Below, in pieces: positions 47,421 through 58,590 of a stretch of DNA of 64,000 nucleotides. A model generated the notes under the pieces. That model saw nothing but the letters and a program-made list of their open reading frames with translations, was not told the origin of the DNA and did not search any database. Made by a program: the position numbers and the translations under genes. How positions within the stretch are numbered: the stretch's first letter is position 1; each line of letters starts with the position of its first letter. Source of the DNA: Archegozetes longisetosus (Eukaryota > Arthropoda > Arachnida > Sarcoptiformes > Trhypochthoniidae); assembly GCA_018873245.2 (NCBI GenBank), contig JAEMBT020000007.1, positions 3,551,129 through 3,615,128 of the forward strand. The letters run 5' to 3'.

Positions 47421-48182
47421 TTTAGTTAAGAAAAATCTAATACAACTAAAATAAGATACTATTGCACTTTAAAAGTAGAAATAAATTTAAAGAAATTCAA
47501 TTCACTAGATTTCGATATTGTAATAACATGTGCTCACATTGCTAACAATTGACATCATAAACTTGTTTGTGTCAGTTTTGGTCAGTTTTTTCTAACTATT
47601 AGTTGAAAAAATTCCAATGTGACATAAGAAAATCAGGGAAAATATGCAATGAAAAGCGTAATGCTTTAAATATATATGTAAAATAAAATTCCCTCAAAAT
47701 ATGCATTTTTATGTACTGTAAAACCATACTCATTTGATTCGTTTTTAAGTGATTAATATTTGTTTACTGATTTGCATGCGATTTAAAGTAGTAATGGAAA
47801 CATGTAAATGCATGAACATCACTGCTCTACTTATCAATTATACGCTTTTAATACTTACCATCAATATTTTTAACTCAAAATATATTGTTTTAACTATTAA
47901 TAACTGTGACCCATAAAATACATGTCGGGGATAGGGTCACAGCATTTGTATCTGAAAAGGAAGTTCTTGGCCTAAATAAATATATATATATTTTAAAATA
48001 CTCGTTTTCATTAGTGTTCCAGCCACTAATCATCACTTCTTAAAGTGAGTATAGTGGCCGGTGTTCCCGAATCCCCCACTGAATCGGCGGTTTCCAACGA
48101 CCGCCCAGGCGGACAAAACACCGTGTCCGTCACACCTGAATTCTTAAATTACAAAATTATTGAATTAGTTTTGATATTATAA
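47421..48182. other. AT-rich intergenic with GC-rich patch
   Basis: Mostly AT-rich. About 48045-48135 is a GC-rich island with inverted GGCGGTTTCC/CCGCCC words, resembling a transposon or retroelement remnant, but unassigned. Confidence 0.35.
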
Positions 48183-48789
48183 ATGAATAATCAAATAAAA
48201 AGATTCACACCATCTAATGATGAATTAGAAGGTATTGACAATATTATATCAAATGTTCTAGAATTGAAAGAAATGATACAGAATGATGATTCTAATCTAG
48301 AAACACTCATAAATGCAATAGATAATATAAAATCTTTAAATGAAAATATGAAAACTACAATTAAACAATTTTTTATTGCATTAGAGAAAACAAATATAGC
48401 TTATAAAATATATAAATATTCTAACTTTAGAAATCAAGAAATTATAGAAAAATTATTAAAAAGAGAAGAATATAAAATAATTATAAAGAAACAAGCAGAA
48501 AAACATAATGATAATTCTGGATTAGATGAATTAAATAATATGTTTTCTACAATGATTGTTGAAACAAAAAATAATTAACCATTATCAAAATATATGTCAA
48601 ATACATTAAAAAATATTTCATGATGATTTTAAACCTATTTTTGATGTTGAAGGTAAACAAACATATACTGATAAAGAATTAAAAGATATGAAATCTAGTA
48701 GAAAAGGCCCAACTTTTAAAATTATAGAAAAAATAACAACAGTTAATGTTCCATCTCTTAAAAATGGTGCAGAAATTATTAAAAAATAA
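48183..48789 (+). pseudogene. unrecognised Lys/Asn/Ile-rich ORF with frame break
   Basis: ATG at 48183 opens 131 codons (DELEGIDNIISNVLELKEM, then alpha-helical, charged), stop at 48576. A further open block about 48615-48789 in another frame reads HDDFKPIFDVEGKQTY and VPSLKNGAEIIKK and ends in TAA. The codons are almost exclusively A/T-ending, more extreme than host genes here. No family recognised; a mobile-element or viral origin is possible but unproved. Confidence 0.35.
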
Positions 48790-50114
48790 ATATTATATAT
48801 CTTAACCCTTCAATGACATTGTCACATTAAGTTAATAAAATAACAGGTTTAAGTTTATATATTACTTGGTATTTTATCTGTACTTGTTTTAACATTGATA
48901 TACTTTTTCTATTATGGAAACTTATACAAATGAGTGAAATTTAAAATTTTCTCGCCAAAAGGCTGAAGAATTAAACGCTAACCAACAAGTCACTTAACAT
49001 TATCATAGTTATAGTTTATAATTGGTGTCATTTCCATTCCTTAAATGTCATTAGGGGATACAAATCCATGCACTTTGTGTTCGCTATTATTCCACAACTT
49101 AAAGATAATTTCTTAGTAACTTTATTAATCTTTTTATCGACTGTTATATCTGTCTTTTTTTCTATTTATTGGCACCTCATGACGATAGAAACTCTTCATA
49201 TTAAGATCCTTCATAATACGCTTAAGACTTGAATCTGATACTCTTATCATCTTACAGGGTTGTAGTTTTGTTAGTTCAGGATGCTCTTCTTTCGCTTGAA
49301 CAAATAATAAAACCTTTTTCATTGACACGTTATTCCTTATATCATCTAGTACTATTGTGATCCTATATTTTATACTATTCAACTGATCTTGCATTTAATA
49401 CTATTTAAATCTTACCTTAAATACATTCAAAAGTGATCGAATCTGATTAAGGTAAATGAACTTAAGCTGAGTGATTTAGAAGGAAATTTATTTCTATCTG
49501 ATAGAAACTGATTTAGTATGAATGAAACAAAAAGATTTGACCTTTTAATAGACATGTATGATATTATATGTAAGAAATATATAAGAATAGATATTAACTT
49601 CAAGAAATTATCTATCTTTTATTGCTGGTTTTCTAACGTTGAATGATTGAATTCAGACTATCACTTAATTTTGAAAGTCTACATCCTGTTTAATAAGGTA
49701 TATGATATATAATAGTATATACAGTAATATATAATAGGTAAAGGATATAGGGTGATGCAATAGTACAGTTTTTAACTTAAAAACTTGTTAAGTGGTTGTA
49801 TCCTTTTATTTCATGCTGTGTTAAAGATTTAATCGAATATTAACTTTGAATGAATTTGATAATGTACTTTTATTCCAACATGTTCTTATTGTTAAATTAG
49901 ACAACTTGAATTTAAGCAAACTATTACCGCATAAGGCTGAGGAGTTAACGGCTAACCATGCCATATATAGTGAGAAATGTTCACATGAATCTAAAAAACG
50001 AATTTAATTGTTTTATGATGATAGAAAGAAAAAATGAAAGTAATATATATGTAAGCACAAGCATTATGTACTATTAACTATTACCTATTTATTAGGTTAT
50101 ATATATATATATAT
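48790..50114. other. AT-rich intergenic region
   Basis: Contains two dispersed copies of the phrase GCTGAAGAATTAAACGCTAACC / GCTGAGGAGTTAACGGCTAACC (about 48962 and 49938), so a short repeat family is present. A minus-strand 86-codon frame at 49134-49394 (KMIRVSDSSLKRIMKDLNM) looks like a decayed transposase helix-turn-helix. Nothing else. Confidence 0.35.
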
Positions 50115-50681
50115 ACACTCGATTACACGGCCAACTAGGACGCTTTAAAGCTTCATAGCTCTTGAACGGATAATCGGATTTCAAAATGGTTTTCACTAAA
50201 TTGTAACTGGATAATGTTGAAATTGTTTGATATACTATTCGTTAAAATATTCACAAGGGTTGCAAAGTTATAGCAATTCTAGTAAAAACTTAATTTTCCA
50301 TTAGAAGTAATGGTATATGTGTATGGCATAGACTAATTGAAAGTAGTTTTTGGATATTTTCTGTTTGTTTATGTTTGGAAAACAATCGGTTAACAATTGA
50401 TTGTATACTAAATTTGTTTAAAAATAGTGTGTATGGCGGAAGCCATACACACTATTAATTTTTAATAAAATTAAGTTTCAAAATTACAATAATATTAATG
50501 TTTGATTTTTTAATTTTTGTTTCATTATTTTATAACCCTGGTGAATATTTTAACGAATGATATATCAAACAATTTCAACATTATCCAGTTACAATTTAGT
50601 AAAAACCATTTTGAAATCCGATTATCCGTTCAAGAGCTATCAAGCTTTAAAGCGTCCTAGTTGGCCGTGTAATCGAGTGTA
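50115..50681. mobile_element. MITE with about 160 bp inverted repeats
   Basis: The left end ACACTCGATTACACGGCCAA is inverted at the right end, and the match continues through ACTAGGACGCTTTAAAGC and the ATAATCGGATTTCAAAATGG region to TTCGTTAAAATATTCAC. Near the centre is a second small hairpin (GTGTATGG-CGGAAG-CCATACAC). Flanked by TATATA runs; non-coding. Confidence 0.75.
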
Positions 50682-51066
50682 TATATATATATTATTAATA
50701 TATTCATCAGAAAATTCTCTTCATTTACATTAAAAAGTGAAAAATTAATAACTGCAAGTGACCATTTAGCATTTTATTGCCGTACGTCAATTTGATAATT
50801 TTAATTCAAAGAAATTCATCGTTATTTAATAAACCAAAGTTCACACACAAAATGTGCTGATAACCATTTATCCTTTAACTTCCAATGAAAAAACACTTGA
50901 ATCATGACCTTATATGTTTAAAGTGTGATATCATGTACTACAAATTATCGTAGCTTGGTAAAAGTGGAATTTTAATTACCACTAATTCATTTCAACTGTG
51001 CAATTAAAGACATTTTGCAAAAATCTTGAGTAGTGAGTAATCTAAAATTTTTATATTTTAACAAAG

Positions 51067-53163
51067 ATGGCAAGTAACACTTCTTCAACGGGAAAAGCGG
51101 TTCATATTGCTACTATTAAGGGAAATAAACTTAACATTGACACTGTTACTTTCAACAAAATTATGGATAAAGTTGGTGATCTTCCTATGTCTATAGTTTC
51201 TGTCAATGGGCCACTAAGATCTGGTAAATCATACATCCTTGGATACTTTTTAAGGTATCTTTCTGCATCTGCAAATGACAATTGGTTCACCAATAAATTA
51301 GACGAGAAATTTTATTGGAAAAATTCACCTGAGCGACAAACAACAGGAATTCTTATGTGGTCAGAACCGTTCTTTATAAATAGAAATGAGAAAAAAGTCG
51401 CAATTCTACTAATGGACACCCAAGGATGTTTCGATGAAAAGACAACAAGCCAAGAAAACTCGTCGATTTTTGCACTAAGCTGTCTTTTATCATCAGTTTT
51501 AATTTTCAATGTTAAGAACCTATTATCAGAAGATATTTATCAGAATCTGCAGATGTTTATTGGATATGCTAATATGGCTAAAGGCTCAGAAGAATCGGAG
51601 TCAGACACGGAGGAAACAGAATTAGACTCGAAAGAATCAGACTCGGAAGAATCTGAATCGGAATCTTTTTCAAAGTTGGTTTTTCTTATAAGAGATTGGG
51701 AATGTCCTATGCAGTTTAAATTTGGTTATCATGATGATATAACATCACCTGGACCAAAAAACTTTAAGAAAGAAATGATCGACGTGAAGCATGAAATGGT
51801 TCATGAAGCTCGACTTATCCGCAATTCGATTTTAGAAAGCTTTGAAAAAGTTGGGTGTTGCTTGATGCCTCATCCTGGAAAGATATTGGCGAACTTTGAT
51901 AGTGAGGAAAACTTGGAACAAGATTTTATTGATGCTATTAAAGACTTCGTTCCGCGTATTTTTGACACTTCAAATATTTGTCTAAAGAAAATTAGTGGTG
52001 GAGAAATCACTGGCAACGACTTCAAAGGAATTGTCCTAAAATGGGCAAAATGTTTTGACCAATATGAATTTCCTGAAGTTGGTACTGTCGCCGAAGCTTG
52101 TGCTAAATTTCATAACCAAAAAGCTTCAACAATTGCTTTGAAATATTACCGAAACCAAATGAATAACGAGATTAATAAGGTTGATGGGCTCTCGGAGCAA
52201 AAACTTAAAGAGGTTCATAAATCGAATAAAGAAGAAGCAGTCGCGATATTCAACAGGATTAAACGAATTAAACATGATGACATTAAAAGCCAATATATGG
52301 ATAAGCTTCAAGATCATATTCAGGAAGCATTTGAGACTTATCATGAACTAAATTGCCTTAAATGTAAAGCTCTGGAGTCAAAGGAAAAATCAGAGGCAGA
52401 GATGAAACAACTAAGAGAGAAGATAGCCAAAAAGATGAAACAATTAGAAAGAAGCCAAGAAACTATCACCAATATTATGACTAAACAATTAGGATATTTT
52501 ACAATTAAATTTTTTAATGAAACTGATACCAATATTACACTTTATTGGAAAAATCATTTTAGTTCTAGAGAAGAATTCGTTATAGAACCAGGAGTGACCA
52601 AATGTTGCTCATTTTACGCTTATGATAATTTACTTTGGAGTACTAAACACACCGGCATTATTAGGTATCATAACAAGAGAGCTGAGTTTGATGCTTTTGG
52701 TGAAGGCGCACCAAGAGCAGAAAATACCTTTCATGTCAAATCAGATGGAATATTTTTGTGTGGCAATAAACACAGCAATTGGGAACGTACAGATACTTTT
52801 ATAGTTGATTTCATTAACGAAACTGATAAAGATATTACACTTTATTGGAAAAGCAATTATGTTAGGCCTTTTGGTCAAAAATTCGTTATCCAACCAAAAG
52901 GGGTCGAAAAATGCTCATTTTGTCCTTATGATAATTTTTTTCGCAGTACCAAATATAAAGCCATAATCATATATGATAGCAAAGGAACTGAGTTTTGGGC
53001 TTTTGGTGGGCACGCACCAAGAGAGGAAAACGCCTTCTATATCAAATCAGATGGAATATTTTTGTGTGGTAATATACACAGCAATTGGGAAAATATACTA
53101 ATCTTTAAACGCAAGTTTGGAATTAGTAACTTTATACTAACGGGCTTTAAAGCCGATAGATAA
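51067..53163 (+). CDS. GBP/atlastin-like GTPase with two C-terminal repeats, intronless, 698 aa
   Basis: Large GTPase of the GB1/RHD3 class. P-loop GPLRSGKS at residues 48-55, candidate switch-I Thr in QTTGILMWSE (92-101), DTQG at 117-120, and the GBP-type RD guanine motif in FLIRD (206-210). An acidic Ser/Glu insert (about 173-200, ESDSEESESES) sits between G3 and RD. A helical region with coiled-coil character follows (about 345-475). Then two repeats of exactly 100-residue period, starting FFNETDTNITLYW (about 483) and FINETDKDITLYW (about 583), each with a conserved KSDGIFLCGN-x-HSNWE ending. The repeats may be beta-sandwich (the F-N-x-T-x-x-x-x-LYW start recalls the VHL beta domain), which is inference. 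GBPs act in pathogen restriction and atlastins in ER fusion; no transmembrane hairpin or CaaX box is seen. No frame breaks. Confidence 0.85.
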   Translation: MASNTSSTGKAVHIATIKGNKLNIDTVTFNKIMDKVGDLPMSIVSVNGPLRSGKSYILGYFLRYLSASANDNWFTNKLDEKFYWKNSPERQTTGILMWSEPFFINRNEKKVAILLMDTQGCFDEKTTSQENSSIFALSCLLSSVLIFNVKNLLSEDIYQNLQMFIGYANMAKGSEESESDTEETELDSKESDSEESESESFSKLVFLIRDWECPMQFKFGYHDDITSPGPKNFKKEMIDVKHEMVHEARLIRNSILESFEKVGCCLMPHPGKILANFDSEENLEQDFIDAIKDFVPRIFDTSNICLKKISGGEITGNDFKGIVLKWAKCFDQYEFPEVGTVAEACAKFHNQKASTIALKYYRNQMNNEINKVDGLSEQKLKEVHKSNKEEAVAIFNRIKRIKHDDIKSQYMDKLQDHIQEAFETYHELNCLKCKALESKEKSEAEMKQLREKIAKKMKQLERSQETITNIMTKQLGYFTIKFFNETDTNITLYWKNHFSSREEFVIEPGVTKCCSFYAYDNLLWSTKHTGIIRYHNKRAEFDAFGEGAPRAENTFHVKSDGIFLCGNKHSNWERTDTFIVDFINETDKDITLYWKSNYVRPFGQKFVIQPKGVEKCSFCPYDNFFRSTKYKAIIIYDSKGTEFWAFGGHAPREENAFYIKSDGIFLCGNIHSNWENILIFKRKFGISNFILTGFKADR

Positions 53164-54495
53164 ACGTCCGACAATCAATTTATCATCAATTTATACATTG
53201 CTAACTTTTTAGATCCGAAAATTCCTGTTTTAGTCATTGCAGTCAATAATCTTTTATGCAAATCAAGGATAGTTTACCATATATTATTTAGTGATTCTAT
53301 AGTTGGATCCGATACATTGAAATCATCTAAAAATAAGTTCTTAAACTAGGATTAACAAACAATGATATACCTTCATATCAAATAGGAGACAATGGAGAAT
53401 CCATTTTAACGCAAATCTTAATTTCCTTTCTATGTTTTTTAATGTTTAAGGAAATAATTAGTATAAAATTTGTTCATAATAAAATTTAAAAATCAGGATA
53501 TTTTTATACAGATTATTCGTACACTATTTAACTCTAAAATTACAACAAAATCATATAATTAGTTTAATTGTTATTAACTTACAAAAATATATCAGTATTT
53601 TTATTAAATTTTAAGCCTTAAAATAGTTGTTAAACAACTTCTAAAGTGTTTGAATACGCTTTACATTGCTTCCTATGGGATAATGAGAAGAAATCATTGA
53701 CATTTTTTTCTTAAGAAGTGAACAGAAGGCTTTAATATGTGTACGTGCTTGAATTCATAATTATTTTTATTCAAAAAGGACCATCAATTTTAAGAATAGT
53801 ATAATAATATGTATGTCGTTGGAAAATATTTTTCATACTGATTTCAACAAAACTTGAATGAAAGTTCTGTGATGAGCGGTTCAAAAGTTAGACTAACCAT
53901 TGATCAATAATTAAAATTGACCACTGATAATTATGATATGTGTATCAAAATGAAAGATATTTAAAGACAAGGTAAACCAAAAGAAACTAACTCTTGATCG
54001 GTTATTGTTTTCGAGATATGAATTTTTTGAAACCTGCATTTTTACCATTACACGCATAGGAGTTTTGGTTTTGTGAATTTTTTATACATACTTCTAGTCA
54101 TCGGATTTTCTTGAAATTAGTTTCAATGAGTTTCACACTTTGTAGTATATTTTAGACGGTCGATAGAGGTGTGAGGTCGTACACCCCAGAACAACCGTAG
54201 CAAAATGACATGTCAGGGTTCGCATTTATTTGTAGTATTCACTTGTTTTTATTAAAAAAAATTGAATACTTTTATGTAGCAGTAAAATGATGAGTAAAAT
54301 GAAAGTTACAAAAATATTTGGGATATTGGGTGATACATATATATTAAAACATAAGTTTTAAAGTTAAGGGTCTGGCATCCCGAATGAGAGTGAGTGAGAT
54401 TTTTAAAAAGAGGGCTTTAGGTTAAGAATAAAGTTTTCAAGAATCCAGCTATTGGCCATCATGAAGAGTGTGGCCTCTTTACGACCCTTACTTAA
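53164..54495. other. AT-rich intergenic region
   Basis: 3' flank of the GTPase gene. No gene or recognisable repeat. Confidence 0.4.
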
Positions 54496-55002
54496 CCCTA
54501 CACTGCATAGTGTAGCAGATCTGCTACACTACGATCTTAGTCCATTATCTCAATATAACAACATTTACTAGAAATAATGCATATCGTAGCCGATGTGCAA
54601 CAAAGCTTTTGAGATTATATAGTTTCGTTATTTATATAGATATCATGGTTTTCGAGAAAAATAGACATTCATCATTTCTTATTATGTAAATCAACAAGGT
54701 ACTATATATCAACAATTAAAAAATTTTCTAAATTAGGCATATTTTTCATATTTCTTCCAAAAATTAATAATTTTTGAGTTAAAGGTATGTAGAACAATCA
54801 ATAATATCATAGAAAAGCCCCTTTCCTCAAAATGATGGTAAATTACAAGAACTCATAAGTTACAGATCAGCCACATTTCAAGCAAGTTTTTTCACATAAT
54901 CCTATCATTATAGCTTTTTCAATGATTTTTCCAAAATATATGCTCCCGAAAGTGTCTGATGCTAAATTTTCATTGAAAAATAAAAAATCATACAGTGTAG
55001 GG
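54496..55002. mobile_element. piggyBac-type MITE, 507 bp
   Basis: Termini CCCTACACTG and CAGTGTAGGG are perfect 10 bp inverted repeats, each flanked by TTAA (54492-54495 and 55003-55006), the piggyBac target duplication. A subterminal palindrome TGTAGCAGATCTGCTACA lies at the left. No transposase inside. Confidence 0.8.
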
Positions 55003-55129
55003 TTAAACACAACAACAAGTCCTTAATAAGCTGTGTTTAAGCTAATATTCTTCTAAAATCTTTACTATACTCATAACTAAGATACTACTCTAAATAGTGC
55101 TAAATTTTACGGCATGACAAAAATATAGA

Positions 55130-56850
55130 TATAAAAAATACCAAAGTTCAATTTTTAGTGTTTTTATTAATGGTTTTAGAGGATTCATTGAAATACTAAT
55201 CGTACTGCCCCAGTATTTTCTGTTGATTTTCTGGTTTATATTGGCTATTTTGTGAATCTACGTTATTTTTTGTGTTTCTCCGTTTTATTTCACGGAAATT
55301 CTACTTTTTCATGAATTTTAAAGGTAAACGAAAAGTAAGAGTTCGTATTGTCTAAGTATTTTTGATTTATTTTGAGTTTTACTGGCTATTTTGTAAATTT
55401 TATTTGTTGAAATCTGCTATTTTTTTTATAAATTTTAGAGGGTACGAGAAGGTACGAGTCGTACTTTTCCGGCTTTTTTGATTGATTTTAGATGATTATT
55501 GACCGTTTTTGTGAGCTTTTCGGTTTTATACTGTGGAAATTCTGCTTTTTTAATGAATTTTAGAGGGGTACGAAAAGTACAAGCTCGTACTGTCTCAGAA
55601 TATTAATATTAAATCATGATGATTTTAAATGATTTACTGAAATTTTTATCTTAAACGATGAGAAAAGATCAATTTTTGGGGTACGAGGTGTACTGTCTCA
55701 GAAAATTAGTAATAAATTTGATAGTTTTAAACGACTTTTTGTAATATTTTACCTTAAATTCCATACAAAACGATGCGAAAAGTCCAATTTTTAATGTTTT
55801 TTTCATTATTTCTGGGGGTTCCCCTCGTAGTGTCCCAGCTATTTTTTATTGATTTTAGGCTTTCTATTGACTATTTTTGTGAGATTTTTCGTTTTATTTG
55901 ATAAAAATCTGCTATTTTTCGTGCTCGTACTATTCATACTGTCCCAGCATTGCAATAGTGAAATATAGTAGTTTTAGGTTATTTTCTATAGTATTTTAGC
56001 TTAAATTCTTCACCAAATAACATGTAAAGTTCATTTTTTAGTGTTTTTATTTATAGTTTTAGAGGAATGGCTGAAGTACGAGTCGTGCTGTCCCAGCATT
56101 TTTCATTGATTTTTTAGATTCATATTGACTGTTTTTGTGAGTCTGCTATTTTTCATTAATTTTAGAGGAATACGAAAAGTACGAGCTCGTACTGTCCTAG
56201 GAAATTAGTAGTGAATTTTGATAGTTTTAGACGATTTTCTGTAGTATTTTAGCTTAAATTCCATGTTAAACTATACGAAAACTTTATCTTTTAATGTTTT
56301 TAGGGAGGGTACGATAAGTACGAGCTCGTACTGTCCCAGAATATTAATAGTAAAACATAATGATTTCAGGTGATTTTCTGAAGTTTTTTGCTTGAATTCT
56401 ATATTAAACGATATAAAAACTTCACTTTTTAGTGATTTAAAAAAGTACGAATTCGTACTGTCCCAGCATTTTTCATTGATTTTATTGGTTTATTAGCAAT
56501 TTTTTTAGTTTTTTCATTTTATTTTATGGAAAATAGTTTTTTGTTACTATTAGAAAAATACGTACTCGTACTTTCGTAGTGTCCCAGTATTTTCCTTTGA
56601 TTTTCTGGGTTTATATTAGCTATTTTTGCGAGTTTTATCATGGAAATCCTGCTATTTTTCATGAATTTTAGAGGAATACGAAAAGTACGAACTCGTACTG
56701 TCCCAGAATATTAATAGCAAATTACAATAGTTTTAGGTGATTTTCTGAAGTTTTTAGCTTAAATTCCATGTTAAACGATATGAAAACTACTTTTTTTTAA
56801 TGATTTTAGAGGGGTACGAATTCGTACTTTTTGTACTGTCTCAGCCTCGC
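55130..56850. repeat. palindrome-punctuated tandem repeat array
   Basis: About 1.7 kb of diverged tandem units. About a dozen junctions, mostly 110-150 bp apart, carry a version of GTACGAAAAGTACGAGCTCG followed by TACTGTCCCAG. Within it AGTACGAGCTCGTACT is a perfect 16 bp palindrome. Two alternating unit types are visible, one with AGAATATTAATAGTAA and GGTGATTTTCTGAAG, the other with CATTTTTCATTGATTTT and GGCTATTTTTGTGAG, giving a higher-order period of roughly 260 bp. No ORF. Confidence 0.8.
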
Positions 56851-57177
56851 CATATATACACTACTGCAGTACCATATTGAGCTCTTATCAATCTGGTTTG
56901 GTAAACATACCAAATGAAACCATTCAAAGTAACGATTACATTGAATCATTTTCATTGTCACCTTCTTGACGATAATACCAAAAGACAGGTTTTACTTTCT
57001 CAAAACAAGTTCTTGAGCATAATTCAAATATTGCGCTGTTGAACAAAGCTAAATGTTCTCCATTTTCAATTATTGAAATTAAATGAATTCACATCTCATT
57101 CCTAAAGTAGACATGACAGTCGGGAAGTCCATCATTGCATAGGACAATAGCGTTAGCGATAGAATACAATACACAGG
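56851..57177. other. boundary between repeat array and retroelement fragment
   Basis: No gene recognised in 327 bp; probably flanking or decayed retroelement sequence. Confidence 0.3.
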
Positions 57178-57823
57178 ATGAGCCATCTAATTGATCCGTT
57201 ACACGATGAAATACCAATTCAAAATGTTAATTACATTGTAGAAAGTATTAGAGGTAAGAAGAAACAAAAAATACATCATGTAAGTAAACTTAGTCCGTGT
57301 TACACACACGACGCTTTAGATTCTACAACTGAAGTTTATGATAGCGACAATGAGAGTAATATCAATCGCTCTCGGAATACAATCAAAGTCCACCAACGAA
57401 CATAAAGAAAAATGCAGATACTGAAAGTACTGAAATAATTACCAATACGTCTCAATTGCACGATCAGTTAAATAATAAATGTACAGGTAGCACAGAAGTT
57501 AATGAGATTTCGGATAGTTCTGACGACACCATTATTCAGATCTCTCCTACAGCTCCAATTCGTAGAAGTACAAGAGTTACTCGCAGAATACCTCCTATCA
57601 AATATAATCCAACCCTATACATAATGTCAATATTGGCTATATTGAGTCTTACAGCTGAAGCTGATTTTCATAAAGTGTCACCAATTTTATGGAGAAATAC
57701 GGGGAAACCAGTACTCATTGGTATACATCTTGTGCAAATGGCGATAAAGTACTATAGCCCTTGTGATCTTCTGAGCGATCCTGACATATTACCGTCAGGG
57801 TCTCAATCACCCCTTTATAACTA
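57178..57823 (+). pseudogene. errantivirus-like (gypsy with env) fragment: pol end and env start
   Basis: 57178-57405 reads as the C-terminal end of a gypsy-type pol (PIQNVNYIVESIRGKKKQ, IHHVSKLSPCY), ending in an acidic tail. After a shift equal to one lost base, 57402-57823 continues with a Ser/Thr-rich linker (RRSTRVTRRIPP) and then a hydrophobic signal-like stretch (TLYIMSILAILSLTAEA) and the start of an env-like ectodomain (SPILWRNTGKPVLIG). It ends abruptly at 57823, so it is an old truncated copy and cannot make a functional envelope. Confidence 0.6.
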
Positions 57824-57849
57824 GTGTAATACTAGTTTCAACTCCGATT

Positions 57850-58289
57850 TTATGGAACCAGTCCTACCATCGCCTCATCCACCTCCACCACCGACCCCTG
57901 TCCACCCATCTTCCCCTGACACACTCTGCCCTCGGTCCACGCAACACAAGCTTCCTGGCAGGTCTCATACCAGGTGGAGATAGTTTGACGAGTTATTGAA
58001 CTCTCTCCCTTACTGGACTCGCGAATGGCATCCACATAAGAAAATCCATTAGCGAAACAGTAAATGAAGAGAAGATGCGCGACTCCTCAAATACAGTCCT
58101 GCTTACGAGTGAGACCTCCTTCGAGCATTTATGACAACGCCATCGCATACCCGCAGCGGTGCCTTCACGCTTCGTGGAAAGTGTCATAGGGCGGCGACAC
58201 TTCCCACATTCCCGATGTTCAGGGAGAATACCAACACTTTGGCACCACTTGACAGCCCTCGGGCTCGTCAACACAACATTCGCGCACAA
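57850..58289 (-). pseudogene. second Merlin/ISXO2-like transposase fragment
   Basis: Minus strand. 58289-57993: zinc ribbon CGKCRRPMTL ... MRWRCHKCSKEVSL and TVFEESRIF. After a one-base loss near 58070, 58035-57850: SITRQTISTWYETC and GSVVEVDEAMVGL, the first catalytic Asp block. The rest of the DDE domain is missing. It is much more GC-rich and divergent from the copy at 40825, so it comes from a different element family. Confidence 0.7.
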
Positions 58290-58590
58290 GACGACGAATA
58301 TTGAAAATGCCTTCTATTTTTGAACTGAAATAATTAACAAGAGATGAATATATAACAATAACTATCGAATAAATATCAAAAAGTTATCAACGTATAACTT
58401 TGCAACCGTAGGTTTACGATCCGGGAAACTTTATATATAGACACTATACATCACCCACTATATACCCATATTATTTAAATTATAATTCTCGACCGGGCCT
58501 ATTTCATACTATAGTCCTTAATTTTATTTTGAGCATATAACCGATTTTTTAATCCCCATTATTTGTTTTTACGCATTATTTGTAACTTTT
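58290..58590. other. AT-rich spacer
   Basis: 300 bp between two transposon remnants; nothing recognised. Confidence 0.3.

Noticed and set aside
55130-56850. CRISPR-like array
   Set aside because: Repeats are long, diverged and tandem, with repeated rather than unique spacers; eukaryotic satellite.
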